A model generated the notes under the pieces. That model was not told the origin of the DNA. It was given only the letters and a program-made list of their open reading frames with translations, and searched no databases. A DNA stretch of 18,676 nucleotides from CBIHON01 sp966211965. GTDB taxonomy: Bacteria > Pseudomonadota > Gammaproteobacteria > Burkholderiales > Burkholderiaceae_D. Of the stretch, positions 7,810 through 14,323 are shown in pieces; position 1 is the stretch's first letter; each line of letters opens with the position of its first letter. Location: positions 1-18,676 of the forward strand of contig CBIHON010000068.1 of assembly GCA_966211965.1 (NCBI GenBank), read 5' to 3'. A program made the translations under genes and the position numbers.

Positions 7810-7930
7810 TAGAGCATTTTTAGCCTGAGCGTGCGGAGTCAAGGTCAGGCCGAGGAGCGGACGCGTACAGGCGTACGCCGAGCACCGGAGACCTGAGATT
7901 GGCCCGTACGGTCAGGATGAAACTGCTCTA
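7810..7930. repeat. 121-bp nested-palindrome element (MITE/REP-like)
   Basis: The ends are inverted: TAGAGCA (7810-7816) and TGCTCTA (7924-7930). Inside are two hairpins with the same stem, CCTGA/TCAGG, at 7824-7849 and 7892-7916. Between them is a central hairpin GCGTAC-AGGC-GTACGC at 7863-7878. The layout is nearly symmetrical about the centre. It carries no ORF of its own. Such a compact, multiply palindromic unit fits a non-autonomous repeat or a structured RNA; copy number elsewhere cannot be seen from this window. Confidence 0.55.
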
Positions 7931-8312
7931 TCCAGGCCCCTGCAAATTCAGCCTTAGCCGGCCAAAGTCCTGAATTAAAACGAATCCCGCATTGGCTGCG
8001 TTTGCAGCACCCGTGCATACGAAAAGCACGAAAATCCCGACTTCTGCAATTGATATTCCAAAGTGCTTTGAATTTTCGCCTCAAGCTGTAATCAATTTAA
8101 CGCGCCGCCCGTTGCCGGCGAAGAATGTTCCGCCTATTTCTGGAGATCTTCCTCAAGCCGTCGCAAGCGATCGGCCGGAATGCGGGCGAACCGGCCGAAT
8201 AGCGCCGCGCCGCCGACCACATCCTCGATCTCGGCCTGCTCGCTACGTTTTTTCAACAGCCTGTTAGAGCGAGCTGCCATGCAGTACGTAATTCTCAAAG
8301 TTTTTCCCGCTG
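7931..8312. other. Intergenic, no gene recognised
   Basis: The stretch from 7931 to about 8100 is more AT-rich and has stops in all frames at short distance. A minus-strand frame at 8134-8280 could encode 48 residues rich in Arg and Glu, but it lacks a ribosome site and matches no family I know. It may be debris of an older gene. Confidence 0.35.
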
Positions 8313-8377
8313 TCCCTCCTTCCTTCTTCACAAGGAGGGATGCCTCCCTGCAGGTTTCGGCCTTGCGGGGATTTTTT
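8313..8377 (+). terminator. Plus-strand terminator with competing upstream hairpins
   Basis: A 9-bp perfect inverted repeat TCCCTCCTT (8313-8321) / AAGGAGGGA (8332-8340) comes first. GGAGG (8334-8338) can instead pair with CCTCC (8343-8347). CCCTGCAGG (8346-8354) pairs with CTTGCGGGG (8362-8370, two G-T pairs) and is followed by ATTTTTT (8371-8377). The last is a good intrinsic terminator for plus-strand transcription, and the middle pairing overlaps both others. No plus-strand gene is recognised upstream, so the RNA that would end here is unknown. Confidence 0.5.
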
Positions 8378-8499
8378 CCGGCGGCAGCATAAAGCCTGTG
8401 CAAGCTCAGCACTCAGCGAAGCGAGCATCGCCAAACTGCGCATGAAAATAATCTCCGGTTTCAGGCAGCCCCGTCTTCAGCTCCTGTTGCATTCCACCG

Positions 8500-9522
8500 T
8501 CAGAAATAGCGCAAGCCCAACACCGCCTTCACTTCATCGACGGTCCGCGCCGCTACTTCGCGTGCCTTGGCGGTTCCCTCTTTCAGCAATTGCATGACAT
8601 GCGCACGGTCCCGGCTCAGTTCCTGCCTGCGTGCCCGGATCGGCGCCAGCAGATCCTGCAAGCAAGCTTCCAGGCGCGCCTTGACCACGCTGTCCCCCAG
8701 TCCGCCGCGCACATAATGCGCCTTCAGTTCGGCCAGTCCGGCCTGATCGGGATCGAAAGCATCGAGGTAGATGAAGGCGACATTGCCTTCCAGATGTCCA
8801 GGGTCCTGCACGCGCAGATGCAGGGGATCGGTATAGACTTTTTTCACCGCGGCACGGATCTCGTCGGGACTGGCGCCGAGGTTGATCGTATTGTTGAGCG
8901 ACTTGCTCATCTTCGCCTTGCCGTCGATGCCGGGCAAGCGGCCGAGCGGCGGCACCAACGCCGTCGCCTCGACCAGCAGATCGCCTCCGGCGATGCGGTT
9001 CAGGCGCCGCACGATTTCATTGGTTTGTTCGATCATCGGAACCTGGTCTTCGCCGACCGGCACCAGTGATGCCTTGAACGCCGTGATATCGGCCGCCTGG
9101 CTGGCCGGATAGGTAAGAAAACCGGCCGGAATGTCGCGCTCGAAACCGCGCAAGCGGATCTCTTCCTTGACGGTCGGATTGCGCTCGAGCCGCGCCACCG
9201 TGACCAGGTTCAAATAGTAGAAAGTCAGCTCGGCCAGTTCCGGTATCTGCGACTGGATCAACAATGTCGACAAAGCCGGGTCGATGCCGACCGCCAGGTA
9301 ATCCAGCGCAACCTCGAGAACATTGCGATGCACTTTGGCGGGATCATCCATGTTGTCGGTCAGGGCTTGCGCATCGGCCAGCATGATGAATTGCCGGTAG
9401 TCGCGCTGGTAAGCGACGCGGTTGCGCAGGCTGCCGACGAAATGGCCAAGATGCAGCGGGCCGGTCGGGCGGTCGCCGGTCAGGATGATGGGACGTTGCT
9501 CAGAAGCTGTTTGCTGGTTCAT
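8500..9522 (-). CDS. trpS: Tryptophan--tRNA ligase
   Basis: A 340-residue class I aminoacyl-tRNA synthetase that charges tRNA-Trp. The HIGH-type signature is PTGPLHLGH at 19-27, and the KMSKS loop is exact at 204-208. Other family segments are LADAQALTDN, the pocket region YPASQAADITAF and LVPVGEDQVP before NEIVRRLN. The length fits bacterial TrpRS. The start at 9522 is chosen because AAGGAA precedes it at normal spacing; the frame stays open to 9597, but those extra 25 codons include a strong hairpin and have no ribosome site. No neighbouring gene belongs to tryptophan metabolism, so it appears to be a single transcription unit, perhaps with leader control through the hairpin at 9564-9588. 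Confidence 0.95.
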   Translation of the reverse strand: MNQQTASEQRPIILTGDRPTGPLHLGHFVGSLRNRVAYQRDYRQFIMLADAQALTDNMDDPAKVHRNVLEVALDYLAVGIDPALSTLLIQSQIPELAELTFYYLNLVTVARLERNPTVKEEIRLRGFERDIPAGFLTYPASQAADITAFKASLVPVGEDQVPMIEQTNEIVRRLNRIAGGDLLVEATALVPPLGRLPGIDGKAKMSKSLNNTINLGASPDEIRAAVKKVYTDPLHLRVQDPGHLEGNVAFIYLDAFDPDQAGLAELKAHYVRGGLGDSVVKARLEACLQDLLAPIRARRQELSRDRAHVMQLLKEGTAKAREVAARTVDEVKAVLGLRYF

Positions 9523-9563
9523 GCGGATTCCTTTGAAACGCCATGTCGGAATGCATGAATGAA

Positions 9564-9588
9564 AATGCCGCCCAACGATGGCGGCATT
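9564..9588 (-). promoter_or_regulatory. Hairpin in the trpS leader
   Basis: AATGCCGCC and GGCGGCATT form a perfect 9-bp stem with a 7-base loop, about 40 bases upstream of the trpS start codon. On the minus strand it is followed by TTCATTC, so the T-run is short. It could be a weak attenuator, an mRNA-stabilising stem, or the terminator of the upstream DUF2382 transcript. Confidence 0.4.
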
Positions 9589-9750
9589 GATTGACAATCA
9601 CATTGCTATGAATGGCCGCTCCGGGTTAACGGAGACGCCAATAATGCTTTGCGGGATTCTGGGTAATGGAAGACATGCCGGCATGGTCGCAATTTGCAGC
9701 AACCTTGTCAAGGTCAGGACATTTGTTTCGAAATTTATGAGTCTCAGCAC

Positions 9751-9825
9751 TAGAGCGGTTCCAGACCGGTCATCCCCGCTGTCAAGGAAAATCCTTGGGC
9801 AGCGGGGATGCACTTCCGACTCTTA
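9751..9825. repeat. Long hairpin element between trpS and the DUF2382 genes
   Basis: The core is CATCCCCGCTG (9771-9781) / CAGCGGGGATG (9800-9810), enclosing CAAGGA / TCCTTG (9783-9788, 9792-9797) with loop AAA. That is 17 paired bases interrupted only by T versus GG. Outside it, AGAGCGG (from 9752) can pair with CCG-A-CTCT (9816-9823). There is no T-run on either strand. Like the element at 7810 it begins TAGAGC, so both may belong to one class of dispersed palindromic repeats. Confidence 0.5.
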
Positions 9826-9856
9826 TATGCCGGCGCGGCACAGAGTCCGCCGGAAC

Positions 9857-10909
9857 TTACATGGCCATGCGCCGTTCCACTCCTTGGTAGGCAACGGCAT
9901 GCATGCGCCGCTCGGGGCCGGTATAGGAAGAACCTCTCGAGTGAGCCCCCATCCTTTCAACCTCAACCTCGGTTTCGCGCACAGTGTCACGGATTGTCTC
10001 TTCCCGTTCTGTGCTTTCCTTGCCGATCACCACTTCTTCCACGACCCGGCCGCGCTTGGCGACGACGGGTTCTTCAGCGGTTTCGCGAAGCTCAATGGTC
10101 TGTTCCTGGAAAGCCGCTGTATCGGCTTCCTGGCTGAGTGGCCGGTCGACCGGGCGCCGCTCGACCTCTACTTGCTCTTCACGCAGCCGGATCGTTTCCT
10201 CGACCGGCGTTTCGATCACGTGACTGTAGACCCGGACGCCACCGGTTTCGACTTCCCGTTTGCCGACTTGCAGCTCTTCCTTGACGACCGGCACGACCTG
10301 CTCGGATTCCTGTGCCTGCATGCCCGAGGACTGTTGTGAAGTAGCTGACGAAGTGCTTGGGGCAGAGTCGCTCCAGCCGCTTGCCCGCCACTCTTGCGCG
10401 CGTTCATCGATATTCACCGCGCCATGGTCGCGCATGATCGCAACGGCGCGATCAGCCATGTCCTCGTTCTCGGTGCGGACCGTCACCAGCGTGCCGCCGC
10501 GCCGCACGCCTTCGGCGTAGTACTTCGCGTCTTCCTCCGGCACACCTTGCTTGATCAGCGCACCGATACCGCCGCCGGCTACCGCACCGATGCCGGCACC
10601 CGCCAAGGCCGATGCAATCGGCCCGGCGGCGATAATCGGACCGAAGCCGGGAATGGCCAACGCCGCCGCGCCAGCCAGAAGACCGGCAACGCCGCCCAAC
10701 GCGGCTCCGGTGCCTGCACCTTTCAACGCGCCTTCGGCCATCTCGTCGCCACCTTCGGCAGTGCCGGCAGCGCCCTCATCTTTGGCGCTGCCCGAATCGC
10801 TTGCCATCAATCCGATGTCGCTGCGTTCGATGCCGCAATCCACCAATTCCTGCATAACAACTTGTGCCTCCGTCGGGTTCTCGATAAGACCCACTACTGT
10901 CTTTGCCAT
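9857..10909 (-). CDS. DUF2382 (YsnF/AvaK-type) stress protein with glycine-rich hydrophobic segment
   Basis: A 350-residue protein with three parts. Residues 1-50 (MAKTVVGLIENPTEAQVVM, then ELVDCGIERSDIGLMA) resemble the N-terminal general-stress-protein module, which handles a short alpha-beta fold. Residues 61-120 are a Gly/Ala-rich glycine-zipper-like hydrophobic stretch able to associate with membranes. Residues 205-315 are a DUF2382 domain, highly charged, with repeated EVE/REE and VETGGVRV segments. The tail has two copies of an ERR motif, YTGPERR and YQGVERR (329-347). AGGAG lies upstream of the ATG at 10909, which decides the start. DUF2382 proteins are linked to general stress and desiccation responses, and the biochemical role is not known. 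It follows a second DUF2382 gene by 84 bases on the same strand. Confidence 0.85.
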   Translation of the reverse strand: MAKTVVGLIENPTEAQVVMQELVDCGIERSDIGLMASDSGSAKDEGAAGTAEGGDEMAEGALKGAGTGAALGGVAGLLAGAAALAIPGFGPIIAAGPIASALAGAGIGAVAGGGIGALIKQGVPEEDAKYYAEGVRRGGTLVTVRTENEDMADRAVAIMRDHGAVNIDERAQEWRASGWSDSAPSTSSATSQQSSGMQAQESEQVVPVVKEELQVGKREVETGGVRVYSHVIETPVEETIRLREEQVEVERRPVDRPLSQEADTAAFQEQTIELRETAEEPVVAKRGRVVEEVVIGKESTEREETIRDTVRETEVEVERMGAHSRGSSYTGPERRMHAVAYQGVERRMAM

Positions 10910-10993
10910 GACTGCTCTCCTATCCAATTTAATTAATATCAATCAACGCGGCATAACGTCCACCGCGCAACAAATGCTTTCGATACTGATACT

Positions 10994-11431
10994 TTATCCC
11001 CCACGCTCCCTGGGAGCGGGTTCACGCTCCACGATTGCTTCTTCACTGCGCAGGACGACGCGCTGCGGGTTATGGGTTTCCACGACCCGCCGGCTGATGT
11101 GAAGTTCTTCCTTGAGAACCCACTGCTTCTGAATCAGCAGCATCTCTTCCAACACTGGGACGATGAGCAGATCGCCTTCGTAACGCATAGCGACCGGCTC
11201 TTCGATGACACGGTTGACACTGACCCGCTTGACTTCCACTTCCTCGCGCAGCAGCGGCTGATCGATCCATTCTTCCTGTTCGCGAACCACCTTGCGGATG
11301 CGTACCGTTCCGGTCTCGACTATTTTCTTGCTGAGTTCAAGTTCCTCGCGTGCCACCGGAATGCTTATGGACTCATCGGCACTTTGGCCTTCGCTCGTGT
11401 ACCCGGCAGATGGGGATTTACTATTGGACAT
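10994..11431 (-). CDS. DUF2382 domain protein, short
   Basis: A 145-residue protein that is almost entirely one DUF2382 domain (about residues 22-132) after a Ser-rich N-terminus. It shows the usual alternation of charged segments: SIPVAREELELSKKIVETGTV, WIDQPLLREEVEVKRVSVN and QWVLKEELHISRRVVETH. AGGAATTCCG precedes the ATG at 11431; the frame is open further upstream, but that part is AT-rich and lacks a ribosome site. It is probably the first gene of a two-gene stress unit with the longer DUF2382 protein downstream. It has no signal peptide or membrane segment. The function is inferred only from the family. Confidence 0.8.
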   Translation of the reverse strand: MSNSKSPSAGYTSEGQSADESISIPVAREELELSKKIVETGTVRIRKVVREQEEWIDQPLLREEVEVKRVSVNRVIEEPVAMRYEGDLLIVPVLEEMLLIQKQWVLKEELHISRRVVETHNPQRVVLRSEEAIVEREPAPRERGG

Positions 11432-11799
11432 CGGAATTCCTGCCAAAAATTTATCGTGAATATTCGGCGCTTCATCTAAAACAATTAGACGCTGGTAAAG
11501 TGGTATTTGCTTCAAGCGCGCTGCTTTTTTTTAATGACTTTTCCGGTTCTCCGATGAAACTATCCAGATTCGCCGGCGAACTCTTTCCGTCAAGTTTTTT
11601 CTTTGAGAGCGGGCGTCTTTCTTGTGCGCACACATTTTCCAAAACGTATCGGAAAAATTGTCCTCTCTTTGTTTTCCTGCTCATTGGGGTAAATCATGCC
11701 CATCGTCCGATCTCCCGAATAGCCGTAAGTAAATACTACGAAGATGCCGCTCAAGCTTGCAGCAAAATCATCCATTCAGTTTAGTAAGCACGGTCGGAG
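11432..11799. other. Intergenic, AT-rich; probable promoter region of the DUF2382 pair
   Basis: No gene is supported here. The region holds a run of eight T at about 11525-11532 after a short AAGC/GCTT stem (a weak plus-strand terminator at best). It also holds an inverted repeat TTTTCC (11635-11640) / GGAAAA (11651-11656). Short frames on both strands lack ribosome sites and family features. Confidence 0.4.
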
Positions 11800-12152
11800 C
11801 TATCCATAGGACATCGGCTGAAGAACATGTAAGAGATCGAGAGAGGTTAGGTAATGCGCCCCTGCCGACAGCAAAATGCCGGCCTTTCGTTGCGACACCA
11901 CGTCGAGTCCGATTACCCCAACGTGATGGACGCCGGAGGAAAAATTAATCCCTTGTTGTGCCGTTTCGACGCCCTTCGCCCCCTCGGACATAAAAGAATC
12001 GGATTGCCGGCCGTGCCCGAAACCGTGATGTAGATATCCACATACGTGTCGGCGGGGCCGACATGTGCGGTGTCGCCAGGTCTTAATACATGCACCAGCT
12101 ACTACGGACTCTTGCGTGGCCGCACGAGCGTGCAGGGGCTGCCGTCGTTTCC
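11800..12152 (-). pseudogene. Remnant of a right-handed beta-helix repeat protein
   Basis: Reading the minus strand from 12152, one frame gives GNDGSPCTLVRPRKSP, then two adjacent TAG stops (12099-12104), then LVHVLRPGDTAHVGPADTYV and ITVSGTAGNPIL. After the CTTTTA run the frame shifts by one base and continues MSEGAKGVETAQQGINF, SSGVHHVGVIGLDVVSQRK and AGILLSAGAHYLTSLDLL, ending at 11800. This is the N-terminal pattern of secreted parallel beta-helix proteins (a short GND..PGT motif, then RPGDTVYV.PGTY, then SGTAGNPI). Intact members have several hundred residues, but only about 115 remain. The two stops, the frameshift and the missing C-terminal coils all point to a dead gene. Confidence 0.7.
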
Positions 12153-12214
12153 GGGGGGTTGAGGTCGAGCATTCTGCAGTTTCTGCCAGATTTCTTAACC
12201 TATGCCCACCCCGG

Positions 12215-12235
12215 CCCTCCCCTTGAAAGGGAGGG
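12215..12235. repeat. CCCTCCC/GGGAGGG hairpin repeat
   Basis: CCCTCCC (12215-12221) and GGGAGGG (12229-12235) pair around a 7-base loop CTTGAAA, next to CCGGGGTGGG on the minus strand. This looks like the intergenic stem common in proteobacterial genomes. It sits just beyond the stop codon of the MocR gene and may help end its transcript, although no T-run follows. Confidence 0.4.
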
Positions 12236-12260
12236 AGCCTATCCTCCCATCGTTTCTACC

Positions 12261-13715
12261 CTACGAGCCGTCACCCTTTGCTAACCTGCTCGCCAATCCG
12301 CCCAGCACCGCAATACCAGCCTCGATCCGTGGCGACAGAACGGTACCGATACTCAAGCGTATGCAGTTTTGAAACCCCTGCGTCGCCGAAAAAATCGGCC
12401 CCGGCGCAATGCTGATGCCTTGCCTGAACGCCGCCTCGACCAATGCGACCGCGTTGATATGCCGCGGCAGTTCGATCCAGAACAGATAGCCGCCTTGCGG
12501 TTCCGTCACCCTGGTGCCGGGCGGGAAATGCGCGGCGATCAGGCTTCTCACGCGCGGCATCTGCGCAAAGAATATCGTCCTTAACCCAGCCAGGTGGCGC
12601 ATCGCGCCGCGCCCCGACAGGTAATGCGCCAGCACCACTTGCGGCAGCGAACTGGCGCTGTTGGCGCGCACGATTTTCTGTTCAAGGAATTGATCGCGCC
12701 AACGCCCCGGGATCATCCAGCCGATGCGCCAGCCGGGCGACAGGGTTCGCGACAATGATGAGCAGTAAATCACACGACCGCTGCGATCCTCCGCTTTCAG
12801 CGCAGTCGGACGTGGATCGCGGTAGTAGAGTTCGCCGTAAAGATCGTCTTCGATGATGGCGAGGTCGTGGCGCTCGGCCAGCGCCATCAAGGCAGTCTTT
12901 GCCGCCGCCGGCATCAGGCTGCCGAAAGGATTCTGGCAGATCGGCATGACTACCAGCGCGCGTACCGGATGGCACTTCAAGGCTTCGGCCAGTGCAGCCA
13001 GGTCGATCCCGGTCCGGGAATCGGTGGCAATTTCGATCGCTTTCAATCCCAGGTTTTCCAGCGCTTGCAATACGCCGAAATAAGTCGGACTTTCGACCGC
13101 GACCACGCTGCCCGGCGGCGCGATCAATTGCAATGCAAGCTCCAGCGAAATCCCATCGCCGGAAGTAATCACGACATCGTCCGGCGCTACATGCACGCCG
13201 CGCACGGCCATCAATTTTGCGATCTGTATCCGCAAGCCATGATCGCCGAGCGGCGACAGGCTGGCGTTCAATCCCGGTTCGTCGGGCTGGCGCGCCACCG
13301 CCAGCAGCGCGCGCTTCAATGCCTTCAAGGGCAGCAGGCTTTGATCGATGGCGGTGCTTCCCATCGATAGCACGGCGCCGTCGCTGACCGCGGACAGCAT
13401 CTTCACGATCAGCCGGTTGATCACGACCTCGGACGCCACGCCGGTGGTCGAGGTGTACCAGGAAGCGCCGGCATCGGGCGCCGGGCCTTGCGCCACCAGC
13501 CAGGCCGAGCGCGGTTCCGAACGAATATGCCCGGCGCTTTCCAGGAACAGCAAGGCGCGGACAATGGTCGACATGCTGGCGCCCTGCTCCTGCATCAGTT
13601 GCCGCACCGAGGGCAGACGGTCGCCCACCACCCAATGCCCGGCCTCGATCCTTTTCAGGATGGCATCTGCAATCGAACGATAGCGGTATGCCCCATCCGG
13701 CCCTTTTCTTGGCAT
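12261..13715 (-). CDS. MocR-type regulator (GntR wHTH + aminotransferase fold) with PLP Lys replaced by Arg
   Basis: A 484-residue protein. Residues 10-75 are a GntR winged helix (YRSIADAILKRIEAGHW, GDRLPSVRQLMQEQGAS). Residues 110-475 are a fold-type-I aminotransferase domain. Landmarks kept: PTYFG at 210-214, Asn262 in CQNPFG, Asp291 and Tyr293 in EDDLYGELYY, and Arg453 in IRLSIG. The PLP-anchoring lysine, expected at residue 323 in S-x-S-K-T-L-x-P-G-x-R, is Arg here (SLSRTLSPGWRIGW). The codon at 12747-12749 is CGA, two changes from a Lys codon. Typical MocR regulators bind PLP through this Lys and often control adjacent metabolic genes. It is divergent from the tautomerase/DJ-1/aminotransferase run, so it likely controls that run. 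CGGAGAAAC precedes the ATG at 13715, which decides the start; 11 further upstream codons are unlikely. Confidence 0.92.
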   Translation of the reverse strand: MPRKGPDGAYRYRSIADAILKRIEAGHWVVGDRLPSVRQLMQEQGASMSTIVRALLFLESAGHIRSEPRSAWLVAQGPAPDAGASWYTSTTGVASEVVINRLIVKMLSAVSDGAVLSMGSTAIDQSLLPLKALKRALLAVARQPDEPGLNASLSPLGDHGLRIQIAKLMAVRGVHVAPDDVVITSGDGISLELALQLIAPPGSVVAVESPTYFGVLQALENLGLKAIEIATDSRTGIDLAALAEALKCHPVRALVVMPICQNPFGSLMPAAAKTALMALAERHDLAIIEDDLYGELYYRDPRPTALKAEDRSGRVIYCSSLSRTLSPGWRIGWMIPGRWRDQFLEQKIVRANSASSLPQVVLAHYLSGRGAMRHLAGLRTIFFAQMPRVRSLIAAHFPPGTRVTEPQGGYLFWIELPRHINAVALVEAAFRQGISIAPGPIFSATQGFQNCIRLSIGTVLSPRIEAGIAVLGGLASRLAKGDGS

Positions 13716-13725
13716 GTTTCTCCGT

Positions 13726-13780
13726 TCTGTATCGCAAAAAAGTTTCAAGTCTGTGCATTTATAGCATTAATGGATACAGA
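13726..13780. promoter_or_regulatory. Inverted repeat in the MocR/tautomerase divergent region
   Basis: TCTGTATC (13726-13733) and GATACAGA (13773-13780) are exact inverted copies 47 bp apart within the 127-bp divergent region. A further TCTGTGCA lies between them. They are candidate binding sites for the MocR protein. Known MocR sites are often widely spaced half-sites, which fits, but this is inferred from position. Confidence 0.35.
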
Positions 13781-13842
13781 TATGCTGGTTTCCATCGAAT
13801 GCCCCAACCCGGATTTATCTCACCTTCCAAAGGAAACGAAAC

Positions 13843-14250
13843 ATGCCCTTCATACGCGTTGCAGTCAGAAAAGGAACCAGCCCGATCGAGAAAAAAGGCA
13901 TCGTCGAGGGCATCCATCAGGCGCTGGTGGACAGCATCGGAATGCCGCAGGACGAATTGTTCAACCTGGTGTCGGAATATGCGCCGGAGGATTTTTTCTA
14001 TGATCGCCGTTTCAACGGCATCCATCGTTCCGATCGCCTGGTCGTGGTCGAAATGACGATGCGGCGCGGGCGCAGCGATGCGATGAAGAAAGCGCTGTAC
14101 GCGAACATCGCGGCCAACCTGGAAAAGAATGCGAATGTATCGCCGCGCGACGTCTTCATTTTCACGCATGAAAACGATTACTCCGACTGGTCGGTCGGCA
14201 ACGGGCAATTTGCAATGGCGTTGGTGCAACAGCGCGGTATGGATTCATGA
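13843..14250 (+). CDS. Tautomerase family protein (Tautomerase_2 type)
   Basis: A 135-residue member of the 4-oxalocrotonate tautomerase superfamily. It starts MPFIRVAVRKG, so Pro becomes residue 1 after Met removal and is the expected catalytic base. The two beta-alpha-beta units of the longer tautomerase type are visible: residues 2-60 with GIVEGIHQALVDSIGMP, and 61-125 with RLVVVEMTMRRGRS and KKALYANIAANLE. VSPRDVFIFTHENDYSDWSVG and the final segment fit the same group. AAAGGA lies 8-9 bases before the ATG. It is the first plus-strand gene opposite the MocR gene and is 73 bases from the DJ-1-like gene, so it likely belongs to one metabolic unit. The substrate is unknown; keto-enol tautomerisation is the family chemistry. 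Confidence 0.88.
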   Translation: MPFIRVAVRKGTSPIEKKGIVEGIHQALVDSIGMPQDELFNLVSEYAPEDFFYDRRFNGIHRSDRLVVVEMTMRRGRSDAMKKALYANIAANLEKNANVSPRDVFIFTHENDYSDWSVGNGQFAMALVQQRGMDS

Positions 14251-14323
14251 GAACCAGAACCGCGCTGCCACGATTTCAGCGCCTCTTTATGCGAACGTTC
14301 ATGCAAAACCGGAAAGGTATGCC

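Noticed and set aside
8134..8412. Minus-strand frame of 48-92 codons near trpS
   Set aside because: No ribosome site, GTG start for the longer form, no family recognised and overlap with the terminator hairpins; kept only as possible debris.
9523..9597. 25-codon N-terminal extension of TrpS as a Trp leader peptide
   Set aside because: In frame with trpS without a stop and with one Trp only, so it is not a separate leader peptide.
9578..10339. 253-codon plus-strand frame opposite the DUF2382 gene
   Set aside because: Its translation is the Phe/Asp/His-rich antisense of a charged repeat protein; no supportable start.
11513..11532. AAGC/GCTT stem with eight T as a plus-strand terminator
   Set aside because: Stem of only four pairs and no plus-strand gene upstream.
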